64,000 nucleotides of DNA from Chlorobium sp. (GCF_021740465.1 NZ_JAIOZR010000009.1:1-64000); one strand, 5' to 3'. Positions 34,590 through 44,315 are shown, counted from the stretch's first letter. Notes: generated by a model from the sequence alone, not told the origin. Program-made: numbers and translations.

Positions 34590-35453
34590 TCAATCGAATA
34601 TCACGGTTTTCTTTCCGTTTACCAGTATCCGGTGCTCGCTGTGCAAACGTACTGCTCGTGCGAGCACGAGCCGTTCGAGGTCGCGACCCTTGCGGATGAG
34701 ATCGTCGAGGGTATCCTTGTGGCTTATCCGGATGATATCCTGCTCGATAATGGGCCCCTGGTCGAGATCTTCTGTCACATAGTGGCTGGTTGCCCCGATA
34801 ATCTTCACCCCGCGCTCATAGGCCTGGCGGTAGGGACTGCTTCCCACAAAGGCGGGCAGAAAGGAGTGGTGGATGTTGATGATCCTTGCGGGATAACGCT
34901 CAACGAACTGCGGAGAGAGCACCTGCATGTACCGGGCAAGTACGACGGTATCGATCTCGTAACGTTCGAGAAGCTCCATCTCCTGCCGTTCCGTTTGGGC
35001 CTTGGAGGCTGCCGTTACCGGAAAAAGATGAAACGGAATGCCGTAACGCAGAGCAAGCGGCTCGATGTCTGAATGGTTCGAAACGATCAGCGGAACGTCG
35101 ATCCGGAACTCCCCGATACTGTGTCGCCAGAGCAGCTCCTGCAGGCAGTGGTCGTAGCGCGACACGAACAGCGCGATGCGCATCTTTCTGCCGCCGAGGC
35201 GGATTTTCCACGATGCGCCGAACTCCTTTGCCAGCGGGCTGAATGCCTCGTCGAGCTCGGCCGGCGGAATGGAAAAATTAGCGGTACTCCAGGACACCCT
35301 GATGAAGAACATCTTTTCGACGGTATCGACATGCTCGTCAAGATCGAGAATGTTGCCTCCTCGCTCATAAATAAAATGCGAGATGCGGGAAACAAGTCCT
35401 GCCCGGTCGGGGCAGGAGAGAAGCAGAATGGCTACTGGCTCGGAAATGGTCAT
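34590..35453 (-). CDS. purU: formyltetrahydrofolate deformylase
   Basis: 287 residues. An N-terminal ACT domain (about 5-85, LLLSCPDRAGLVSRISHFI) precedes a formyltransferase-like catalytic domain with NIHHSFLPAFVGSSPYRQAY (His of the active site), GATSHYVTEDLDQGPII and the final Asp motif. It hydrolyses 10-formyl-THF to formate and THF, supplying formate to PurT and balancing one-carbon pools, usually under Met/Gly control through the ACT domain. Single gene with its own terminator. Confidence 0.95.
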   Translation of the reverse strand: MTISEPVAILLLSCPDRAGLVSRISHFIYERGGNILDLDEHVDTVEKMFFIRVSWSTANFSIPPAELDEAFSPLAKEFGASWKIRLGGRKMRIALFVSRYDHCLQELLWRHSIGEFRIDVPLIVSNHSDIEPLALRYGIPFHLFPVTAASKAQTERQEMELLERYEIDTVVLARYMQVLSPQFVERYPARIINIHHSFLPAFVGSSPYRQAYERGVKIIGATSHYVTEDLDQGPIIEQDIIRISHKDTLDDLIRKGRDLERLVLARAVRLHSEHRILVNGKKTVIFD

Positions 35454-35616
35454 GAAACGTGCTGCATGGTGAAAAAAAAGCCCTTCCGGAGCAAACTTCC
35501 TGAAGGTTATGAGTCAGATAAAATTTAATGTATTTTTAAAAACAGTTGTTCTCCATGAAAAATTTCAACGTTCCGTATCCGGCCATAATACCCTCAGACG
35601 AGCAATATCAGGCATC

Positions 35617-36243
35617 ATGACTACACGCTACTATTGGATAACCGCTTCCGTAGCGCTGCTTCTGGCGGGAATCATGAGCTACTTTTATCTCGATATACCC
35701 GTAGCACTCTGGTTTAACGGCCTTAAAGAGACCGGATTTTACCGCACCTTCAAACTCCTGACGCGGATGGGAGAGTCGCAGTGGTATCTTGCCGCTGGCC
35801 TTCTCTCCTTTCTGCTGCTTCGTAAAACGAAACCGGCCGTCGCATCGACAGGACTGCTGCTCTTCTCTTCCGTGGCGCTCTCGGGACTTGCCGCAGATCT
35901 CGTCAAATTCCTGCTCGGAAGGGCACGGCCGAAACTCTACTTCAGCGAAACGATCTACGGCTTTGACCTCTTCCATCTTGAGCACGCATGGATATCGTTC
36001 CCTTCAGGCCACTCGGCAACAGCCTTCAGCGTTGCCTCGACGCTCTGTGTCCTCTTTCCGCAATACCGGATCGTTTTCTTCCTGTGGGCGACGCTGATCG
36101 CCTTCAGCCGCGTGGCAACAACCCAGCACTACCTGAGCGACGTACTTGCCGGATCGCTGCTCGGCGCGGCGTCAACGGCGTTTCTCTATCATCGGTACTT
36201 CAAGACTCCATCCCATGCTCTCATCCCTTCAAAAATCCGGTGA
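35617..36243 (+). CDS. PAP2-family membrane phosphatase
   Basis: 208 residues with about five membrane helices. All three PAP2 motifs are present: KFLLGRARP, FPSGHS and SRVATTQHYLSDV (SR-x5-H-x3-D). It could be a lipid A phosphatase, undecaprenyl-pyrophosphatase or phosphatidate phosphatase; its place next to ArnT-like genes favours lipid A or carrier-lipid work (inference). ATG 35617 is chosen since the open frame upstream to 35509 has no membrane or family content. Overlaps the next gene by 29 bases. Confidence 0.88.
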   Translation: MTTRYYWITASVALLLAGIMSYFYLDIPVALWFNGLKETGFYRTFKLLTRMGESQWYLAAGLLSFLLLRKTKPAVASTGLLLFSSVALSGLAADLVKFLLGRARPKLYFSETIYGFDLFHLEHAWISFPSGHSATAFSVASTLCVLFPQYRIVFFLWATLIAFSRVATTQHYLSDVLAGSLLGAASTAFLYHRYFKTPSHALIPSKIR

Positions 36244-37777
36244 ACTGAGGCCGGCACTCTTGCTGGCACTGCTTGTCGGCATAAGTTTTTTCGCCGGGCT
36301 CGGCTCCGCTCCGCTCTTCGACGTCGATGAAGGAGCCTTCAGCGAAGCCACGCGCGAAATGCTCGCAAGCGGCAACTACCTGACCACCTACCTGAACGGC
36401 CATCCCCGCTTCGACAAACCGGTGCTGATCTACTGGCTCCAGCTGCTCAGCGTGAAAACGTTCGGGCTCAACGAGTTCGCCTTCCGCTTTCCCTCGGCAG
36501 CCGCATCGGCAATCTGGGCCGCAGCGCTTTACCGGTTCACCCGCAATGAACTCGGCCGCAAAACGGCTTTTCTGGCCACACTCTTTATGGTGCTCTCGCT
36601 GCAGGTAACCATTATCGCAAAGGCCGCAATCGCCGACGGACTCCTTAACTGCTGCCTTGCAGTCACCATGTTCGCCGTGTACAAGCACTACAGAACCGGC
36701 TCGCCGGCATCGCGTTTCCTTGCATTTGCCGCCGCCGGACTTGGAGTACTGACCAAGGGACCGGTTGCCATCCTGATCCCCGGTGCCGTCTCCTTTCTCT
36801 TTTTCATACAGCAGGGAATGCTGAAAAACTGGTTCGGAACCGTACTGAACATTCGGGCGATCCTGCTCTTTTTATGCATCGTCATGCCCTGGTACACTCT
36901 CGAATACCTCGACCAGGGAATGGCGTTCGTCGAAGGGTTTCTTTTCAAGCACAACGTCAACCGGTTCAGCTCCTCACTTGAAGGGCACTCAGGATCGCTC
37001 TTCTATTATTTCCCGGTGCTGCTGATCGGACTGATGCCCTTTACCGGCATGCTGTTCACCACGCTCTTCAACCTGAAAAACCTGCTCCGTGAACCGCTGA
37101 ACCGCTATCTCCTCATCTGGTTCTCCTTCGTCTTCCTCTTTTTTTCGCTCTCCGGCACCAAACTGCCGCACTACATGATTTATGGCTATACGCCGCTCTT
37201 CATCCTCATGGCCCGGCTCTTTGGGGAAGTGAAAAAACCTCGCCTACAGGTGATCTGGCCGCTGCTTTTTCTCCTGCTGTTTGCCGCGCTGCCGCTCCTC
37301 ATTCCGGTGGCAGCAGCACGGATTGAGGATCTCTACATCCTTACCGTGCTCCGGAGCGCCCTCCGGCTCACCGGTACAATCCACACGATTCTGCTTGCCG
37401 GTGCGGCCCTCCTGATTGCGGCGCTGCAGTTCGTCCCGGCCCTCTCCTCCCGAAGCAGGCTTGTTGCCGAAAGCCTCGTGTTCTGCCTCTGCATCAACCT
37501 CTACCTCATGCCGCTCGCCGCGCGGCTGCTTCAGGAACCGGTTAAGGAAGCCGCCCTGCTTTCGAAAAAGGAAGGGTACAAAGTTGTGATGTGGAAAGTC
37601 TACTACCCCTCTTTTTTGCTATATTCCCAGTCTTTTGCTGAAAAAAGGGCACCTGAAAAGGGAGAAATCGTGCTGACGACCGTCAAACACCTTGAAAGGC
37701 TTGAAAATCCGGAGCTGCTTTACAGCAAGCACGGGATCGTCCTGGTAAAAAACAACGAAATGAGACCCCGCCCATGA
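36215..37777 (+). CDS. ArnT-like glycosyltransferase (family 39/83, dolichyl-phosphate-sugar type)
   Basis: 520 residues, about 11-12 membrane helices. The first periplasmic loop has FDVDEGAFSEATREML with the essential acidic residues, then RFDKPVLIYWLQ, as in ArnT. Such enzymes move a sugar from undecaprenyl phosphate to lipid A or another acceptor at the periplasmic face. The lipid-linked donor would come from the DPMS-like enzyme encoded immediately downstream (4-base overlap). Confidence 0.9.
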   Translation: MLSSLQKSGELRPALLLALLVGISFFAGLGSAPLFDVDEGAFSEATREMLASGNYLTTYLNGHPRFDKPVLIYWLQLLSVKTFGLNEFAFRFPSAAASAIWAAALYRFTRNELGRKTAFLATLFMVLSLQVTIIAKAAIADGLLNCCLAVTMFAVYKHYRTGSPASRFLAFAAAGLGVLTKGPVAILIPGAVSFLFFIQQGMLKNWFGTVLNIRAILLFLCIVMPWYTLEYLDQGMAFVEGFLFKHNVNRFSSSLEGHSGSLFYYFPVLLIGLMPFTGMLFTTLFNLKNLLREPLNRYLLIWFSFVFLFFSLSGTKLPHYMIYGYTPLFILMARLFGEVKKPRLQVIWPLLFLLLFAALPLLIPVAAARIEDLYILTVLRSALRLTGTIHTILLAGAALLIAALQFVPALSSRSRLVAESLVFCLCINLYLMPLAARLLQEPVKEAALLSKKEGYKVVMWKVYYPSFLLYSQSFAEKRAPEKGEIVLTTVKHLERLENPELLYSKHGIVLVKNNEMRPRP

Positions 37778-38706
37778 AGCTCTCTGTCGTCATACCGGTC
37801 ATGAACGAAACGGAGAACATCCGGCCGCTTTTCGAGGCGCTCTCGGCTTCGCTCGGGTCTGTCGATCACGAAATCATTCTCGTCGACGACGGCTCGACCG
37901 ATGGTACCATTGCGGCTGTCGAAGCCTGCGCTCCCGCTCACTCCCGACTGATAGTCCTGAACAAAAACTACGGACAGACAACCGCAATGGCGGCAGGCAT
38001 CGAATATGCTGAGGGAGAGCTGATCGCCACCATGGACGGCGACCTGCAGAACGACCCCGCGGATATTCCCATGATGATGCGCTATCTCGAAGAACAGGAG
38101 CTCGATGTGGTTGCCGGACGCCGCGCTTCGAGGAAAGACGGCATGATGCTGCGCAAAATCCCGAGTGCCATCGCCAACGCCATGATCAGAACCCTCACAG
38201 ACGTGCATATCCGCGATTACGGCTGCACCCTGAAGGTGTTCAGGAAGGATGTCGCCAAAAACCTTGGGCTGTACGGCGAACTGCACCGCTTCATTCCGGT
38301 GCTCGTGCAGCTCTACGGCGCCAGGATGGCGGAAGTGGATGTTCGGCACCACCCGAGAAAGTATGGCCGTTCGAAATACGGCATCGGCAGAACCTCGAAG
38401 GTACTCAGTGACCTGCTCTTCATGGTCTTTTTCCAGAAATACGGGCAGAAACCCATGCACCTGTTCGGAACCCTCGGGTTCATCTCCTTTTTTCTGGGAA
38501 TCGCCGTCAACCTCTACCTGCTCGCCCTGAAGATTCTGGGACAGGAGATTGGCGGGCGTCCCCTGCTCTCACTCGGCATCATTATGACCTTTATCGGCAT
38601 TCAGCTCATCACCACCGGCTTTGTCGCCGAGTTCATCATGCGCACCTATTACGAATCGCAGAACAAGAAACCCTACATCATCAGAAAAATCGTTGACAAA
38701 CCGTAA
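37774..38706 (+). CDS. polyprenyl-phosphate glycosyltransferase (DPMS/ArnC/GtrB-like)
   Basis: 310 residues. GT2 domain with SVVIPVMNETENIRPLFEAL, ILVDDGSTDGT and TMDGDLQNDPADIP, plus the RRASRKDG loop, followed by two C-terminal membrane helices (about 228-290). It makes polyprenyl-phosphate-sugar from a nucleotide sugar, the donor for ArnT-type transferases. Overlaps both neighbours. Confidence 0.93.
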   Translation: MKLSVVIPVMNETENIRPLFEALSASLGSVDHEIILVDDGSTDGTIAAVEACAPAHSRLIVLNKNYGQTTAMAAGIEYAEGELIATMDGDLQNDPADIPMMMRYLEEQELDVVAGRRASRKDGMMLRKIPSAIANAMIRTLTDVHIRDYGCTLKVFRKDVAKNLGLYGELHRFIPVLVQLYGARMAEVDVRHHPRKYGRSKYGIGRTSKVLSDLLFMVFFQKYGQKPMHLFGTLGFISFFLGIAVNLYLLALKILGQEIGGRPLLSLGIIMTFIGIQLITTGFVAEFIMRTYYESQNKKPYIIRKIVDKP

Positions 38707-39589
38707 GCAAAACATATCGAAGCTTCTCAAAACCCTTGTTCAGCTTCTGGTCACTGCTCTGGCCCTTTACCTTGTTCTGACGAAAATCGATACGGCCAAG
38801 CTGCTTGAAATCATCCGGAGGGCAAACCCTTGGTATCTCCTTCTTGCATTCGTTTTTTTCAATATCTCGAAAATCATCAATGCCCTTCGGCTGAACCGCT
38901 TTTTCAGGGATATCGGCATCGAACTCTCCGTACTGTACAACCTGAAGCTCTACTACCTCGGCATGTTCTACAACCTCTTCCTTCCCGGAGGGATCGGAGG
39001 CGACGGTTATAAAATCTACATCCTTCAGAAAAACCACGGCATAAAAATGCTCAACGTATTCCATGCCGTTTTCTGGGACCGCCTTTGCGGCATCATCGCG
39101 CTTGCCGTACTTTCGCTTATCCTGCTGATTCCCAGCACCTTCGCACAGAAACTTCCTGAACTGGTGCCTTACGCCTGGGCTGCGATGGCACTCCTCTACC
39201 CGGTTTCGTTCCTGCTCAACAGGCTCTTTTACAAGCAATTTCTGCCGAGTTTCGCCGTTACCGCATGGGAATCGATGCTGATCCAGGTCACCCAGGTCAT
39301 CTCCGCACTTTTCATCCTCAAGGCCATCTCCCCGGCCCATCACGCCATCGACTATCTGGCGATCTTTCTCATCTCAAGCATTGCAACCGTCCTGCCGGTA
39401 ACGGTTGGAGGAGCCGGAGCAAGGGAGATAACCTTCTACTACCTTCTCGACTATCTCTCCCTCGATACCAGCACCGGCGTGGCGCTTTCGCTGATTTTTT
39501 TCGGCATATCTGCAATCTCGGCCCTTCCGGGTATTCTGGGCCGTACACGGCACGAGAAAAGCGAGATGCAGGAAAATACCGGAAGATGA
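38693..39589 (+). CDS. YbhN/AglD-like membrane protein (lysylphosphatidylglycerol-synthase TM family)
   Basis: 298 residues, about 8 membrane helices. The family blocks NALRLNRFFRDIG, YLGMFYNLFLPGGIGGDGYK and the C-terminal LPVTVGGAGAREI are present. It lacks the soluble LPG-synthase domain. Family members sit with polyprenyl-linked sugar transferases and may move lipid-linked sugars, though activity is not settled. The TTG start at 38693 overlaps the preceding gene by 14 bases; no ATG lies nearby. Confidence 0.85.
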   Translation: MTNRKQNISKLLKTLVQLLVTALALYLVLTKIDTAKLLEIIRRANPWYLLLAFVFFNISKIINALRLNRFFRDIGIELSVLYNLKLYYLGMFYNLFLPGGIGGDGYKIYILQKNHGIKMLNVFHAVFWDRLCGIIALAVLSLILLIPSTFAQKLPELVPYAWAAMALLYPVSFLLNRLFYKQFLPSFAVTAWESMLIQVTQVISALFILKAISPAHHAIDYLAIFLISSIATVLPVTVGGAGAREITFYYLLDYLSLDTSTGVALSLIFFGISAISALPGILGRTRHEKSEMQENTGR

Positions 39590-39622
39590 CCTCCTTCCGC
39601 AGGAATGGATACGACAACGTTT

Positions 39623-39949
39623 TCAGGCAGAAGGCTTGGTTGTGGCGCTGAGCCATGACAGATAGCCGGAAAGCCCTGCGGTGACTGGTATCCGGATGAT
39701 TTCAGGAACATCGTAGGGGTGATACTCGCTGATGTACGACTCGAGAGCCTCATAGCGCGCTGCGGTTGTTTTGATCAGAAGCAGCATTTCGGCCTCGCGC
39801 TGCATCTCTCCCTCCCAGAGAAAAAAACTGCGGATACCGGTCATCTGGATACAGGCGGCAAGCCGGTTGTTGAGAATCCCTTCGGCGAGATTTTCAGCAT
39901 CCTCCCTTCCTGGAATTGTCGTAACGACCACGCAGTACTCTTCGTTCAT
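39623..39949 (-). CDS. cutA: divalent-cation tolerance protein CutA1
   Basis: 108 residues, the normal length. Recognised by VTTIPGREDAENLAEGIL near the N-terminus, AACIQMTGIRSFFLWEGEMQ, LLLIKTTAARYEALE and YDVPEIIRIPV. It forms a PII-like trimer; the link to copper tolerance is genetic and its exact function is unclear. Converges with the YbhN-like gene. Confidence 0.93.
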   Translation of the reverse strand: MNEEYCVVVTTIPGREDAENLAEGILNNRLAACIQMTGIRSFFLWEGEMQREAEMLLLIKTTAARYEALESYISEYHPYDVPEIIRIPVTAGLSGYLSWLSATTKPSA

Positions 39950-39999
39950 GGCAACATATCCTTTTGGGTTGCAAAAACTGACTGATACCGGGGTGCGGC

Positions 40000-41094
40000 C
40001 TATAGTTCGAGGAGCTTTTTCGTGAAACGCTGGAAAGGCTGAGCCCCATCGCTGCGGAGCACAACGGTATCTTCTATGCGAACGCCAAGCCGACCGGGAA
40101 GATAGATGCCGGGCTCGATAGTAAACACCATGTTTTCAACGAGAAGCCGGCAGTTTTTCGAACTGATACGCGGCTCTTCGTGCACGTCGATGCCGACACC
40201 GTGGCCGAGACTGTGGCCGAATGCCTCACCATATCCGCGCCGATCGATATAACCCCGAACTGTTCCGTCAAGCTCGGCTGCACTCATGCCGCATCGGGCA
40301 ATGGTGAGCCCGAGCTGCTGAGCTTCGGCAACGATACGGTATATCGCCCGGTCTTCAGGAGACACCCTGCCGAGAGCCACCGTTCGGGTCTGGTCGGAAG
40401 CGTAGCCTTCCCAGACACAGCCCATATCGATAACGATAAGCTCACCCGGCCGGAAGTGCTCGGCCGTCGGCTTTGCATGAGGCATGGCCGCCCGTGCACC
40501 TGAAGTCACGATAGGATCGAACGAGTCTTTTTCGGCCCCGAGTTTTTTATGCTGATAGGTGATTTCGGCAGCTATATCAAGTTCGCTCACCTGCGGGCAG
40601 ATAAGAGGAAGAATCATCTCGAGCACCTGCTCGCTGATCGATGCTGCGCGTTGCAGGTGCATCAGCTCGATACGGTTTTTCACCATTCTCAGGTCATCGA
40701 AAAAAGAAACGAGCGGTACCGCGGCGATCAATGGGCCGAGCCGTCCGCAAAGTCGCTGCGCCTCATCCCACGTCATGCTGTCGGACTGTATGCCGACAGC
40801 CGATCCGAGCGGATAGCTGCCGGAAACGACCTCCTGTGCGAAACCGTCGGAAGCGATGACCGTCTCGGCAAGCCCGACCTCTTTGGCTGCCTGCTCGCGG
40901 TAGCGGAAATCGGTAAAAAGAACAAACCGCTCCGGCGTGACGAGCAAGCGGGCGCTGGAGCCGCTGAAACCTGAAAGCCACCGGATAACGGAAAGATCGG
41001 AGACAATCAGCGACCCGAGACTCTGTGCCTTCATTTTTTCTCGAACCTTGCCAAGGTCCGTTTCACGGTATCCGTCAAGAAACTGATGATCCAT
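40000..41094 (-). CDS. Xaa-Pro aminopeptidase / M24B metallopeptidase
   Basis: 364 residues: an N-terminal creatinase-like domain (1-130) and a C-terminal pita-bread domain. The metal ligands are visible in IVIDMGCVWEGYASDQTRT (two Asp), GHSLGHGVGIDVHEEP (His) and MVFTIEPGIYLP plus VRIEDTVV (two Glu). It removes an N-terminal residue preceding proline. Divergent from trpD, separated by 220 bases. Confidence 0.93.
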   Translation of the reverse strand: MDHQFLDGYRETDLGKVREKMKAQSLGSLIVSDLSVIRWLSGFSGSSARLLVTPERFVLFTDFRYREQAAKEVGLAETVIASDGFAQEVVSGSYPLGSAVGIQSDSMTWDEAQRLCGRLGPLIAAVPLVSFFDDLRMVKNRIELMHLQRAASISEQVLEMILPLICPQVSELDIAAEITYQHKKLGAEKDSFDPIVTSGARAAMPHAKPTAEHFRPGELIVIDMGCVWEGYASDQTRTVALGRVSPEDRAIYRIVAEAQQLGLTIARCGMSAAELDGTVRGYIDRRGYGEAFGHSLGHGVGIDVHEEPRISSKNCRLLVENMVFTIEPGIYLPGRLGVRIEDTVVLRSDGAQPFQRFTKKLLEL

Positions 41095-41144
41095 GCGTAC
41101 TTGTTCAACTGCGTGAAAAATACCGGAGGCAATGGCCCGGACGC

Positions 41145-41172
41145 TTGCAATACGCCATATTCTTGTTATAAT
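41145..41172 (+). promoter_or_regulatory. sigma-70 promoter of trpD
   Basis: TTGCAA (41145-41150), 16 bases, TATAAT (41167-41172). It lies in the divergent gap between the peptidase gene and trpD. The leader of about 135 bases has no obvious Trp-codon leader peptide. Confidence 0.55.
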
Positions 41173-41314
41173 TCAGGATTGCTCTGTTTTTGGATTGCGC
41201 GCCTTCACCCGGTCAAGGCACTTCTCCGGAACCTGCAACCCGTTCATGGCAATTGCCGGCAGGGCTTCCTTTTAGATTTATACATATTCACTCTCTTTGC
41301 CAACCATTTTTTTC

Positions 41315-42370
41315 ATGGCCCACAAGGATTTTCTTCACAAACTGCTCTCCGGTGAACATTTCACGCAGGAAGAGATGACACAGTGCATGAACGCCATCAT
41401 GAACGGCGTTTTTCCCGATACGGTCATTGCTGCGCTGCTTGCGCTGCTCGAACGCAAGGGGGCGACCTCGACGGAAATAGCCGGAGCCTACTACAGCCTC
41501 ATCGCCAGGGCAACCGCCATCGATCTCTCAGAAGATGCCGTCGATACCTGCGGCACTGGCGGCGATCATGCCGGAACGTTCAACATCTCCACCATAGGCT
41601 CTATTATCGCCAACAGTGCCGGCGTACCGGTTGCCAAACACGGAAACCGTTCGGTTACCAGCAGCTGCGGCAGCGCCGACGTGCTCGAGGAGCTCGGGTT
41701 CCGCATAGATCTCCCTCCGGAAGCAACCAGGGAACTTTTCGCCGGAACAGGATTTTCATTCCTCTTCGCGCCGCTCTATCACCCGTCAATGAAACGGGTC
41801 GCGCAGGTACGCAGGGAGCTCGGCATCCGAACGCTCTTCAACATGCTCGGCCCTCTCATCAACCCCGCACGTTCGAAGCGCCAGCTCGTAGGCGTCTACA
41901 GCCGCGAACTCATGGAGCTCTATACGGAAGTGCTGCTGCAAACCGGCACACACCATGCAATGGTGGTGCACTCCCTGACCGGCGATGGCTGCCCGCTCGA
42001 CGAGCCGAGCCTCGACGGCCCTACCTGGATCGTTGAAATCCAGAACGGCTATGTCTGCCGCCATACGGTCTACCCTGAGGATTTCGGGCTTCAGCGCCAC
42101 CCGCTCCCGGCCATTCAGGGCGGAGACCGCAAGGAGAATGCCGCCATCATCAGAAACATTCTCGACGGCAGCGCTTCGCCGGCACAGACCGATGCAGCGC
42201 TCTTCACATCGGCAATGGCCTGTTACGTATCGGGAAATGCCCAGTGCATCGATGACGGGTTCACCCTGTCGAAAGAGGCGCTGGAAAGCGGTGAAGCCGG
42301 AAGGAAGTTTCGGGAGATTCTGAACCTTAATGCGGAACTTTCCGACCGTTACAGGAAAGCCGTAAACTAA
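41315..42370 (+). CDS. trpD: anthranilate phosphoribosyltransferase
   Basis: 351 residues. The PRPP-binding [15 protein letters not shown], then [26 protein letters not shown] and [14 protein letters not shown] are family signatures. It converts anthranilate and PRPP to phosphoribosyl-anthranilate in tryptophan synthesis. ATG 41315 is preferred over the TTG at 41297. No other trp gene is adjacent. Confidence 0.96.
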   Translation: MAHKDFLHKLLSGEHFTQEEMTQCMNAIMNGVFPDTVIAALLALLERKGATSTEIAGAYYSLIARATAIDLSEDAVDTCGTGGDHAGTFNISTIGSIIANSAGVPVAKHGNRSVTSSCGSADVLEELGFRIDLPPEATRELFAGTGFSFLFAPLYHPSMKRVAQVRRELGIRTLFNMLGPLINPARSKRQLVGVYSRELMELYTEVLLQTGTHHAMVVHSLTGDGCPLDEPSLDGPTWIVEIQNGYVCRHTVYPEDFGLQRHPLPAIQGGDRKENAAIIRNILDGSASPAQTDAALFTSAMACYVSGNAQCIDDGFTLSKEALESGEAGRKFREILNLNAELSDRYRKAVN

Positions 42371-42374
42371 GGGC

Positions 42375-42403
42375 TTACATTTTTTCCAAAAAACTTGTAT
42401 TAT
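42375..42403 (+). promoter_or_regulatory. sigma-70 promoter of bchG
   Basis: TTACAT (42375-42380), 17 bases, TATTAT (42398-42403), 43 bases before the bchG ATG and directly after the trpD stop. Confidence 0.5.
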
Positions 42404-42445
42404 TGTTGCGTTCTCTGCAGCTGAAGTGAGTTTTTAATTGTCATC

Positions 42446-43438
42446 ATGAACGGAAACGACACCCTGCATCCTGATATCCAGCACAGCATCAGTGACAAAC
42501 TGCGCATGTCGGGAGTGAGTGCTACCCGGCAGCAAGCCATTCAGCAGGCACTGGAAAATGTCAACAAACCGGGTTTCAGGATCGAGCCGTCGGCCATTCT
42601 TCCGCTCATGAAACCCGTCACCTGGTTTCCCCCGATGTGGGCGTTCGCCTGCGGGGTTGTCTCGACCGGTGAGGATCTGGCCTCGAACTGGTCGATCCTC
42701 TTGCGGGGCGTCATTCTTGCCGGACCGCTCATGTGCGCGATGTCGCAGACCATGAATGACTATTTCGACCGCGAGGTGGATGCTATCAACGAACCCGATC
42801 GCCCGATTCCTGCGGGCAAGATATCGAAATCGGCCAGCTGGCTCATCACCTTTGGACTCATTATCACGGGCTTTCTGGTCGCCCTCTCCATCCACCCCTA
42901 TGTCGTCGCCATCGCTTTTGTCGGAGTGCTCATGTCACACGCCTACTCCGGACCGCCGATCAGGGCGAAACGCAACGGCTGGTTTGGCAATCTCATCGTC
43001 GGACTCGCCTATGAAGGCGTTGCATGGCTGACGGGCTGTTTTGCCATCACCCAGGGCATACCCTCGTCTGAAACCATCGCGCTTGCCATCATTTTCTCGC
43101 TCGGTGCCCACGGAATCATGACGCTCAACGACTTCAAATCGGTCGTCGGCGATAACATCCGGAAGGTGGCCTCCATTCCCGTACAGCTTGGAGAGAAAAA
43201 AGCGGCTATACTTGCATCGGTAATCATGGATCTGGCCCAGATCGCCGCAATCTCGATTCTCATAGCCAAAGCCGCATGGATAACGACCGCACTTGCCGTC
43301 CTGCTGCTTCTTGCCCAGCTTCCCATGCAGAAAATCCTGATAGCCAGCCCACGGGAAAAGGCTGTCTGGTACAACGCATTCGGAACCCTGCTTTATGTGC
43401 TGTCCATGATGGTGTGTGCGGCGGGCATACGCCCGTGA
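42446..43438 (+). CDS. bchG: bacteriochlorophyll a synthase
   Basis: 330 residues, a UbiA-family prenyltransferase with about 8-9 membrane helices. The first Asp motif is NDYFDREVDAINEPDRPIP and the second is NDFKSVVGDN. LMKPVTWFPPMWAFACG is characteristic of BchG rather than the ChlG or BchK branches. It esterifies the bacteriochlorophyllide a propionate with geranylgeranyl or phytyl diphosphate. The N-terminus is about 45 residues longer than in purple-bacterial BchG. Its presence marks the host as a phototroph. Own promoter. Confidence 0.93.
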   Translation: MNGNDTLHPDIQHSISDKLRMSGVSATRQQAIQQALENVNKPGFRIEPSAILPLMKPVTWFPPMWAFACGVVSTGEDLASNWSILLRGVILAGPLMCAMSQTMNDYFDREVDAINEPDRPIPAGKISKSASWLITFGLIITGFLVALSIHPYVVAIAFVGVLMSHAYSGPPIRAKRNGWFGNLIVGLAYEGVAWLTGCFAITQGIPSSETIALAIIFSLGAHGIMTLNDFKSVVGDNIRKVASIPVQLGEKKAAILASVIMDLAQIAAISILIAKAAWITTALAVLLLLAQLPMQKILIASPREKAVWYNAFGTLLYVLSMMVCAAGIRP

Positions 43439-43507
43439 AAAAACGGACACTGATCTGCCTGCACCATACGATTGCATCATGAACCGATCCTGTGATGAAA
43501 CAAGGGA

Positions 43508-43536
43508 TTTCAGGTTTTCAAAACTATTGTTATATT
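43508..43536 (+). promoter_or_regulatory. possible sigma-70 promoter of rpmB
   Basis: TTTCAG (43508-43513), 17 bases, TATATT (43531-43536), 36 bases before rpmB. The -35 box is weak. Confidence 0.35.
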
Positions 43537-43571
43537 CCGTTTCGTTTTTTTAACACCAATAGACCTGCACC

Positions 43572-43790
43572 ATGTCCAAAGTTTGTGTCCTTACTGGAAA
43601 AAGACCGAAATATGGCAATAATGTTTCCCATGCCAATAACCACACCCGTACCCGTTTCGAACCGAACCTGCATACAAAAAGAATCTGGATTGAAGAGGAA
43701 AAATGCTGGGTCAAGGTGAAGCTTTCCGCGAAAGCCATGAAAATCATCTCCAGAACCGGAACAGCCAAGCTTGCTGCACTCCTGAAATAA
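43572..43790 (+). CDS. rpmB: 50S ribosomal protein L28
   Basis: 72 residues. The N-terminal [22 protein letters not shown] and following [15 protein letters not shown] are diagnostic. Large-subunit protein. Single-gene unit ended by a strong hairpin terminator. Confidence 0.96.
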   Translation: MSKVCVLTGKRPKYGNNVSHANNHTRTRFEPNLHTKRIWIEEEKCWVKVKLSAKAMKIISRTGTAKLAALLK

Positions 43791-43825
43791 GCTTCTTCCC
43801 GGAGTACATCACAACTGCTTTCCCA

Positions 43826-43857
43826 AGGCTCAATCCATAACCGGATTGAGCCTTTTT
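43826..43857 (+). terminator. rho-independent terminator of rpmB
   Basis: Perfect 11-bp stem (AGGCTCAATCC/GGATTGAGCCT) with a 6-base loop ATAACC and a T run, ending 6 bases before the rnhA start. That proximity means rnhA needs another promoter or readthrough. Confidence 0.85.
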
Positions 43858-43863
43858 CAGTCT

Positions 43864-44304
43864 ATGAAAAAAAGAATCATCATCTACACCGACGGAGCCT
43901 GCAGCGGCAATCCCGGCAAAGGCGGCTGGGGGGCTCTTCTGATGTATGAAAGCCAGTGTCGGGAGATTTCCGGCTACGAGCGCGCCACCACCAACAACCG
44001 CATGGAGCTCACGGCGGCAATCGAAGGACTCGAAGCCCTGAAGGAGCCCTGTATGGTCGATCTGTACAGCGATTCCGCCTATCTGGTCAATGCCATAAAC
44101 CAGGGATGGCTGAAGCGCTGGACCGGAAACAACTGGCTCACTGCGGCAAAAAAAAGTGTCGAAAATATCGACCTGTGGAAAAAAATACTGAAGTTGGTTA
44201 CATTGCACGAGGTTACCTTTCACAAAGTCAAAGGCCACAGCAACAACGTCTTCAACAACCGTTGCGACGAACTTGCCCGCGAGGCAATCAAAAACAACTC
44301 CTGA
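43864..44304 (+). CDS. rnhA: ribonuclease HI
   Basis: 146 residues. The catalytic acidic residues are visible in IYTDGACSGNPGKGGWG (Asp), TTNNRMELTAAIEGL (Glu), LYSDSAYLV (Asp) and CDELAREA (Asp). It degrades RNA in RNA-DNA hybrids, including Okazaki primers. ATG 43864 is chosen over an upstream TTG (43846) that lies inside the terminator. Confidence 0.96.
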   Translation: MKKRIIIYTDGACSGNPGKGGWGALLMYESQCREISGYERATTNNRMELTAAIEGLEALKEPCMVDLYSDSAYLVNAINQGWLKRWTGNNWLTAAKKSVENIDLWKKILKLVTLHEVTFHKVKGHSNNVFNNRCDELAREAIKNNS

Positions 44305-44315
44305 CCTGTTGAGCC

